A stretch of DNA of 64,000 nt from Nitrosomonadales bacterium (GTDB taxonomy: Bacteria > Pseudomonadota > Gammaproteobacteria > Burkholderiales > Gallionellaceae): contig JADJWO010000001.1 in assembly GCA_016716325.1 (NCBI GenBank), forward strand, positions 558,001 through 622,000, read 5' to 3'. Both the position numbers and the translations under genes were made by a program. This document shows positions 55,541 through 64,000 of this stretch, in pieces (within the stretch, counting starts at the first letter, position 1; the number at the start of each line of letters is the position of its first letter). The notes beneath the pieces are model-generated. The model worked only from the letters and a program-made list of their open reading frames with translations, did no database searches and was not told the origin of the DNA.

Positions 55541-55993
55541 TTAGCGTTCGATGAAAGACAGCTTGCGCTGGCGCGGCCGCATCCAGTACGCGATCAGTTC
55601 ATGGAACATTTCGTTGAACTGGTCGGTATCCGCGGGTTTATAGACGAAGCTGTTCGCCCCGATCTGATAGCTAAGCACCACGTCGTAAGGCTCGTGTTCC
55701 CCGGAGTAGACGACAATGGGCAAATCCCACGTATGTTCGTCCATGCGCAGGCGACGCAACACGGCAAGACCATTGAGCTTGGGCAACTTCAGATCCAGCA
55801 GGATCAACCCGGGCATGAGAGCGCCCGTCCCGGACGCGCGCGACAGCCATTCCAGCGCTTCCGTGCTGTCGTCCACTACCGCCAAATGCGGATGCAGTTC
55901 GCACAAATCGCAAGCGCGGCGAACCCGCTCGACCTCGACCGGATCGTCCTCGACCAGCAATATGGTGTGCTGATTCCCCTTCACTTGCACCAC
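55541..55993 (-). CDS. Response regulator, single receiver domain
   Basis: 150 residues. A receiver domain of the Rcp1-like type: acidic pair L-V-E-D-D (residues 14-18), phospho-acceptor Asp in L-I-L-L-D-L-K-L-P (about 67), S in V-V-Y-S-G, and Lys in V-Y-K-P-A. No output domain, so it probably passes phosphate or binds a partner. The cognate kinase is not adjacent; alaS is immediately upstream on the same strand's far side. Rcp1-like regulators often pair with phytochrome or hybrid kinases. Confidence 0.88.
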   Translation of the reverse strand: MVQVKGNQHTILLVEDDPVEVERVRRACDLCELHPHLAVVDDSTEALEWLSRASGTGALMPGLILLDLKLPKLNGLAVLRRLRMDEHTWDLPIVVYSGEHEPYDVVLSYQIGANSFVYKPADTDQFNEMFHELIAYWMRPRQRKLSFIER

Positions 55994-56034
55994 CTCCCAT
56001 TCTGGTACGCGACCGCACGACCGGACTCAACGTA

Positions 56035-58656
<2,622 letters not shown>

Positions 58657-58743
58657 CGATGCACCCTGAGTATCAAATACGCTTTATAAACAAGGCGCGC
58701 ATCATACCATGCGGCACGTCGCCGCTCACATGGCGACAAGGCG

Positions 58744-59226
58744 CTATTCGTCCCCGGCATCCCCTGCGCCGCGTATCACCCTGAAGATCACATCCATGGA
58801 AAAACCGCGCGATTGCAGGAAACGCACCTGCCGGGCTTTTTCTTTTGCTTCATGCGGCGCGACGCCGAACTTCTTCTGCCAAACCTCTTGCGCCGCCTCC
58901 AGTTCGGATTCCTTCAGTTCCGGCAACGTATCGGCGATCAGGTTCTCGGCGATGCCCTTCTGGCGCAACTCATGCGCGATGCGCCGGGTGCCGAAGCGGT
59001 CGCGTCTGGCATGCACCAGTTGCGCCGCGGCACGCGCATCCGACAGCCAGCCGCGCTCGACAAGGTCGTCCAGCAACGCATCGACTTGTTCCGGAGACGG
59101 CGGACCTGAGTCCTCATCAGTTTGCGCATGCGACAGCCTGTCGCGCAGTTCGGCGCGGCTGTATTCGCGGCGCGCCAGAAGTTTCAGCGCCCGCGTTCTC
59201 AGACCGGGTTCAGGTTTTTTCCCCAC
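58744..59226 (-). CDS. recX: Regulatory protein RecX
   Basis: 160 residues of three-helix repeats: R-E-Y-S-R-A-E-L-R-D-R-L, then L-V-E-R-G-W-L-S-D-A-R, R-D-R-F-G-T-R-R-I and L-Q-S-R-G-F. RecX binds RecA filaments and limits their activity. It probably starts at GTG 59226. It lies 40 bases after recA, same strand, and is followed by alaS. Confidence 0.92.
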   Translation of the reverse strand: MGKKPEPGLRTRALKLLARREYSRAELRDRLSHAQTDEDSGPPSPEQVDALLDDLVERGWLSDARAAAQLVHARRDRFGTRRIAHELRQKGIAENLIADTLPELKESELEAAQEVWQKKFGVAPHEAKEKARQVRFLQSRGFSMDVIFRVIRGAGDAGDE

Positions 59227-59265
59227 TTCCGCCGAGTGCCGTCACGCCGACATCCGCACGCACCC

Positions 59266-60282
<1,017 letters not shown>

Positions 60283-60340
60283 TGCGATACCCCTTTCAAA
60301 ATTGGTGCGGGATTGTTGCATAACAACTCGCGCTTGTATA

Positions 60341-60352
60341 GAACGTTCGTTC
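60341..60352. promoter_or_regulatory. Candidate LexA-like operator before recA
   Basis: GAACGTTCGTTC has the form GAAC-N4-GTTC and lies 59-70 bases upstream of the recA ATG. No CTGT-N8-ACAG box of the enteric type is seen there. No lexA gene lies in the window. A second inverted repeat, TTGTT-N4-AACAA (60313-60326), is closer to the start. Confidence 0.4.
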
Positions 60353-60364
60353 TTTTCGCTATCC

Positions 60365-60862
60365 CTAAGCGGCTTCTGTCAATCGAACCAACAAGTCCAT
60401 CACTCCCTGCAAGGCTATCTCTACTGCCTGCTCACGCACCTCGGCGCGGTTACCGGCAAGCTGGTACCGCTGCGCACAGGTCTGGCCGTCCCTGACACCC
60501 CACGCGAACCATACCGTTCCGACCGGCTTGTCCACCGTGCCACCGTCAGGCCCGGCGATGCCGCTGACCGCCAGCGCCACCTGCGCCGGACTGTTGGCCA
60601 GCACGCCCGCCACCATCTCGCGCACCACCGGCTCGCTGACCGCACCATTCCGGATGAGCGTCTCCTCCTCCACGCCCAGCATCTGCTGTTTGGACGGATT
60701 CGAATAGGTGACGAAGCCGCGCTCGAACCATGCCGAACTGCCCGCCACCTCGGTGACCGCCTGCGCCACGCCGCCCCCGGTGCAAGACTCTGCTGTCGCC
60801 AGCATCAGGCCGTGTGATTTAAGCAGCTCTCCAACTTGTGCGGCGAGAATGTCCATTTTCAC
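60365..60862 (-). CDS. pncC: Nicotinamide-nucleotide amidohydrolase (CinA C-terminal family)
   Basis: 165 residues, the stand-alone CinA C-terminal domain. It turns nicotinamide mononucleotide into nicotinic acid mononucleotide in the NAD salvage cycle. Motifs: A-E-S-C-T-G-G near the start with the catalytic Ser, and S-G-I-A-G-P-D-G-G-T. Two possible starts (ATG codons three residues apart). It is not co-directional with a ygaD-like partner but sits upstream of recA, a common setting. Confidence 0.93.
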   Translation of the reverse strand: MKMDILAAQVGELLKSHGLMLATAESCTGGGVAQAVTEVAGSSAWFERGFVTYSNPSKQQMLGVEEETLIRNGAVSEPVVREMVAGVLANSPAQVALAVSGIAGPDGGTVDKPVGTVWFAWGVRDGQTCAQRYQLAGNRAEVREQAVEIALQGVMDLLVRLTEAA

Positions 60863-60948
60863 CCGATAGATCCATTACGGCGAAGATACCCTGCAGGAGC
60901 GAGGTGAGGAATCTTAATAGATTCCCGCTGCGCCCGAACTGTCAATTC

Positions 60949-62121
60949 TTACAGCCCGCGCGCCAGGTCATTCTGGATGTCGACAACCGCCTCCAGGCCT
61001 ACCGCGATGCGAATCAGACTATCGCTGATGCCGGCTGCGGCACGCGCCTCGGGCGAGATGCGCGCATGCGTGGTGGTCGCCGGATGCGTGATGGTGGTAC
61101 GCGTGTCGCCAAGGTTCGCCGTGATGGAAAGCATCCTGGTGTTATCGATCACGCGCCAAGCCGCTTCCTTGCCGCCCTTCACCTCGAACGCCACGATGCC
61201 GCCACCGGTTTTCTGCTGCTTCATCGCCAACTCGTGTTGCGGATGCGAGGGCAATCCGGGATAGAACACGCGCGACACTTTCGGCTGCTGTTCCAGCCAT
61301 TGCGCCAGTTGCAGCGCGGAAGCCGAGTGCGCCTCCATGCGCAACTTGAGCGTTTCCAGTCCCTTGAGGAACACCCACGCATTGAATGCGCTCATGGTCG
61401 GGCCGGTGGTACGCAGGAAGCCGTACACCGGCTCCATCAGTTTCCTGCTACCCAGTACCGCGCCGCCGAGTACCCTGCCCTGCCCGTCCAGATACTTGGT
61501 CGCCGAATGGATCACGATGTCCGCACCCATCTCGAACGGGCGTTGCAGGATCGGTGTGCAGAAACAGTTGTCCACCACCAGCAGGGCGCCACAACCTTTC
61601 GCCACGGCAGCGATGCCGGCGATATCGGAGATTTCGGTCAGCGGATTGGATGGCGTTTCCAGGAAGAACAGTTTGGTGTCGGGACGCACCGCGCCAGCCC
61701 ATGCCGCGACATCGGTAGCGGAAACGAAGGTCGTCTCCACACCGAACTTTTTCAGTACGTTGCTGAACAGGTTCACCGTCGAACCGAAGATGCTCTGCGA
61801 AGCGATCACATGGTCACCCGCCTTGAGCAGGCCCATGCAGGTCGCCAGGATGGCGGACATGCCCGAGGATGTCGCCACACATTGCTCAGCGCCTTCCAGC
61901 GCGGCAAGGCGCTCCTCGAACATGGTGACGGTGGGATTGGTGAAGCGCGAATAGATATTGCCCGGCTCCTCGCCGATGAAACGTTTCGCGGCCTGCTCCG
62001 CATTGTCGAACACGAAGCTGGATGTGAGGAACAGCGCTTCGCTGTGCTCATGGAACTGGCTGCGCTCGGTTCCCGCGCGTACCGCCAGTGTCTCTGGCTG
62101 ATAGGAATTATTTTCCGACAT
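60949..62121 (-). CDS. metZ: O-succinylhomoserine sulfhydrylase
   Basis: 390 residues of the Cys/Met metabolism PLP family. It makes homocysteine from O-succinylhomoserine and sulfide (direct sulfhydrylation). The PLP Lys is in I-H-S-A-T-K-Y-L-D-G-Q-G (about 208); T-S-S-G-M-S-A and D-N-C-F-C-T-P are other family marks. It is controlled by a SAM-II riboswitch plus terminator in the leader. ATG is preceded by AGGGGGC. Upstream is purF on the same strand. Confidence 0.94.
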   Translation of the reverse strand: MSENNSYQPETLAVRAGTERSQFHEHSEALFLTSSFVFDNAEQAAKRFIGEEPGNIYSRFTNPTVTMFEERLAALEGAEQCVATSSGMSAILATCMGLLKAGDHVIASQSIFGSTVNLFSNVLKKFGVETTFVSATDVAAWAGAVRPDTKLFFLETPSNPLTEISDIAGIAAVAKGCGALLVVDNCFCTPILQRPFEMGADIVIHSATKYLDGQGRVLGGAVLGSRKLMEPVYGFLRTTGPTMSAFNAWVFLKGLETLKLRMEAHSASALQLAQWLEQQPKVSRVFYPGLPSHPQHELAMKQQKTGGGIVAFEVKGGKEAAWRVIDNTRMLSITANLGDTRTTITHPATTTHARISPEARAAAGISDSLIRIAVGLEAVVDIQNDLARGL

Positions 62122-62133
62122 GATGCCCCCTGC

Positions 62134-62173
62134 AAAAACAAAAAACCCGGAAAGCTTGACGCCAAACCGGGTT
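62134..62173 (-). terminator. Attenuator terminator between SAM-II riboswitch and metZ
   Basis: On the minus strand AACCCGG pairs with CCGGGTT around a 16-base loop, followed by TTTTTTGTTTTT. It lies between the aptamer and the metZ start, so SAM could control readthrough. Confidence 0.85.
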
Positions 62174-62175
62174 CT

Positions 62176-62230
62176 CCCCCGCTTTAGCTGTATTTATAAC
62201 GCGCCCGCAAGCTGTTCCTCAAATCGGCGC
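62176..62230 (-). ncRNA. SAM-II riboswitch
   Basis: The minus-strand sequence begins GCGCCGATTTGAGG, has GCTTGCGGGCGCG, then TTATAAATACAGCTAAAGCGGGG. The stem GCGCC/GGCGC, the A-rich TTATAAAT and CAGCTAAA block match the SAM-II class (pseudoknot aptamer). It precedes metZ, a methionine pathway gene typically controlled by SAM-II. A terminator follows. Confidence 0.85.
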
Positions 62231-62266
62231 AAGCTGAAAGTACCACCCCGCCCACGGCGCGTCAAT

Positions 62267-63790
62267 CTACGCAGGCACGCGTACCGACAGATTCAGCGCC
62301 ATCTGGTCTTCCTCCGGGGGCTTGTTGGCCTTATCGCCGCCGCGCCGCACCTCGACATCGTCCAGATATTGAGGCGTGATATCACCCGTGACGTAGTTAC
62401 CGTCGAAACAGGAAGCGTCGAAATCGGTGATGGCAGGGTTGGCCTTGCTCACCGACGCCTTGAGGTCAGCCAGATCCTGATAGATCAGGCCATCCGCGCC
62501 GATCTCGAAACAGATCTCCGCATCGCTGTGACCGGTAGCGATCAGTTCGGTACGGCTCGGCATGTCGATGCCATATACATTCGGGAAACGCACCGGCGGC
62601 GCGGCGGAAGCGAAATACACTTTCAGCGCACCGGCATCGCGAGCCATCTGAACGATCTCTCGGCTGGTGGTACCACGTACGATGGAATCGTCCACCAGCA
62701 GTACGTTCTTGCCCTTGAACTCGACGCCGATGGCGTTCAGTTTCTGGCGCACCGACTTCTTGCGCATCGCCTGTCCCGGCATGATGAAAGTGCGCCCGAT
62801 GTAACGGTTCTTCACGAAGCCTTCGCGGAACGGGATGCCGAGCCGGTTCGCCAGTTGCAGCGCACTGGGGCGGCTGGAATCCGGGATCGGGATGACGACA
62901 TCGATCTGCACGTCGGGCCACTGGCGTTTCAGTTTGTCGGCAAGATACTCGCCCATATACAGGCGCGTCTCATACACCGAGACGCCATCGATCACCGAAT
63001 CGGGACGCGCAAAATAGACATACTCGAAGATGCAGGAATTCAGCCGGGCCTTGTCGCTGCATACCTGGCTGTGCATCTTGCCGTCGAAATCGATGAATAT
63101 CGCCTCGCCCGGCGCCACGTCACGCAGGAACTCGAAACCCAGCGTATCCAGCGCCACGCTTTCGGACGCAACCAGATATTCCGGTCCCAGCGCGGTCTCG
63201 TTCACCCCCACCACCAGCGGGCGGATGCCGTAAATATCGCGGAATGCCAGCAGCCCGTATCCGGCGATCATCGCCACCACCGCATAAGCGCCGCGACAGC
63301 GTTGATACACATTCGATACCGCCGCGAAGATGGTCTGGACATCCAGACGCATCCCCTTGGACTGTGATTGCAACTGGTGCGCCAGCACGTTCAGTAGCAC
63401 TTCGGAATCTGAATTGGTGTTGACGTGGCGGCGATCCTCGATGAACAACTGTTTCTTCAGTTCATCAGCATTGGTCAGGTTGCCGTTATGTCCGAGCATG
63501 ATGCCGAACGGGGAATTCACGTAGAACGGCTGGGCCTCGTTATGGTCCACTGCTGAACCGGCCGTCGGGTAACGCACGTGCGCGATGCCCGCGTTTCCAG
63601 CCAATGCGCGCATGTTGCGGGTGCGGAACACATCACGCACCAGCCCGTTATCCTTGTGCAGATGGAAAGTATGTCCGTCCAGCGTCGCAATACCGGCAGC
63701 ATCCTGGCCGCGATGCTGTAATACCTGCAAACCGTCATACAGCAACTGATTGGCCGGCGTTTGAGAAACCACTCCGAGAATGCCACACAT
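62267..63790 (-). CDS. purF: Amidophosphoribosyltransferase
   Basis: 507 residues. It makes phosphoribosylamine from PRPP and Gln, the first step of purine synthesis. The N-terminal nucleophile is Cys after Met (M-C-G-I-L-G-V). The PRPP motif L-L-V-D-D-S-I-V-R-G-T-T is in the second half. The length and lack of a propeptide fit the enteric type without an iron-sulfur cluster. It follows cvpA (the 3' end is in the window) and precedes the riboswitch. Confidence 0.97.
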   Translation of the reverse strand: MCGILGVVSQTPANQLLYDGLQVLQHRGQDAAGIATLDGHTFHLHKDNGLVRDVFRTRNMRALAGNAGIAHVRYPTAGSAVDHNEAQPFYVNSPFGIMLGHNGNLTNADELKKQLFIEDRRHVNTNSDSEVLLNVLAHQLQSQSKGMRLDVQTIFAAVSNVYQRCRGAYAVVAMIAGYGLLAFRDIYGIRPLVVGVNETALGPEYLVASESVALDTLGFEFLRDVAPGEAIFIDFDGKMHSQVCSDKARLNSCIFEYVYFARPDSVIDGVSVYETRLYMGEYLADKLKRQWPDVQIDVVIPIPDSSRPSALQLANRLGIPFREGFVKNRYIGRTFIMPGQAMRKKSVRQKLNAIGVEFKGKNVLLVDDSIVRGTTSREIVQMARDAGALKVYFASAAPPVRFPNVYGIDMPSRTELIATGHSDAEICFEIGADGLIYQDLADLKASVSKANPAITDFDASCFDGNYVTGDITPQYLDDVEVRRGGDKANKPPEEDQMALNLSVRVPA

Positions 63791-63820
63791 GATCTTTTCC
63801 CAAAAAATGCCACACAGAAA

Positions 63821-64000
63821 TTAATTGCGAGTCCCGTAACGGATGCGCTGCGCGAAGTTATCCGGCAACCACGCCTTGGTCATCAGGGCGGCATCTTCCA
63901 CCACCCCGCTCGTTTTCGCATCGCGCCAGAACGGCTGCTCGGGAATATGCGTCAAACCGGCCAGCCATACCAGCGCAAGGATCGCCAGCGCACCGCGCGC
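63821..64000 (-). CDS. cvpA: CvpA family protein, C-terminal part (cut by window edge)
   Basis: Only the last 59 residues are present: a hydrophobic end of a membrane helix (L-A-I-L-A-L-V-W-L-A-G-L-T), then I-P-E-Q-P-F-W-R-D-A and a tail with A-W-L-P-D-N-F-A-Q-R-I-R-Y. These are hallmarks of CvpA C-termini. The membrane protein CvpA precedes purF in many proteobacteria, which supports the call. Confidence 0.8.
   Translation of the reverse strand, partial: ARGALAILALVWLAGLTHIPEQPFWRDAKTSGVVEDAALMTKAWLPDNFAQRIRYGTRN

Overview
The window looks like a chromosome segment of a betaproteobacterium. Order Nitrosomonadales (Gallionellaceae-like) is my best guess, inferred from moderately GC-rich housekeeping genes, many cyclic-di-GMP proteins, a c-type cytochrome, a DsrC/TusE-family protein, a SAM-II riboswitch before metZ, and the orders cvpA-purF-metZ, recA-recX-alaS and zipA-ligA. 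No rRNA, tRNA or CRISPR array was seen.

Layout. 1-6.2 kb: end of trxB, an Smr protein, two small unknown or exported proteins, smc, and queF. 6.2-17.7 kb: a minus-strand cyclic-di-GMP block of five genes (MHYT-PAS-GGDEF-EAL, PhnD-PAS-GGDEF-EAL, FIST, GAF-PAS-GGDEF-EAL, HD-GYP). Two of its EAL domains are almost identical in DNA. 17.8-22 kb: acn and fumC. 22-24.1 kb: di-heme cytochrome c, a CDF metal exporter and a Tat-exported copper-storage-like protein. 24.1-30.5 kb: nagZ, then zipA-ligA-hpt-mtnP-def on the minus strand. Here thioinosine phosphorolysis (MtnP-like) would yield hypoxanthine for Hpt.

30.6-47.2 kb is an accessory, AT-richer region that reads as a defence island. It holds (a) a compact operon for a ubiquitin-like protein, an E2-like protein, a JAMM peptidase, a 42-residue small protein and an E1-like adenylyltransferase; (b) an XRE-ImmA/IrrE regulator with a PIN-domain protein; (c) a two-gene unit of a 1077-residue protein with a nuclease-like N-terminus and a 597-residue unknown; (d) a zinc-ribbon protein with an RX4H (HEPN-like) motif beside a membrane protein; (e) a HEPN-like gene split by an IS407-group element that itself carries an IS4-type element. 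Copies of a short intergenic repeat lie between these modules. No integrase or tRNA boundary is visible.

47.3-64 kb returns to core genes: a DsrC-like protein lacking both redox cysteines, an EEP hydrolase plus ClsB, a heme-c-binding GGDEF-EAL protein, an Atm1-type ABC exporter, a PBP7-like endopeptidase, a response regulator, alaS-recX-recA, pncC, metZ under a SAM-II riboswitch with terminator, purF and the end of cvpA.

Structural oddities are palindromic repeats inserted in frame into acnA and ligA, a 149-bp MITE-like element, and a 7-bp tandem repeat across the hpt stop codon.
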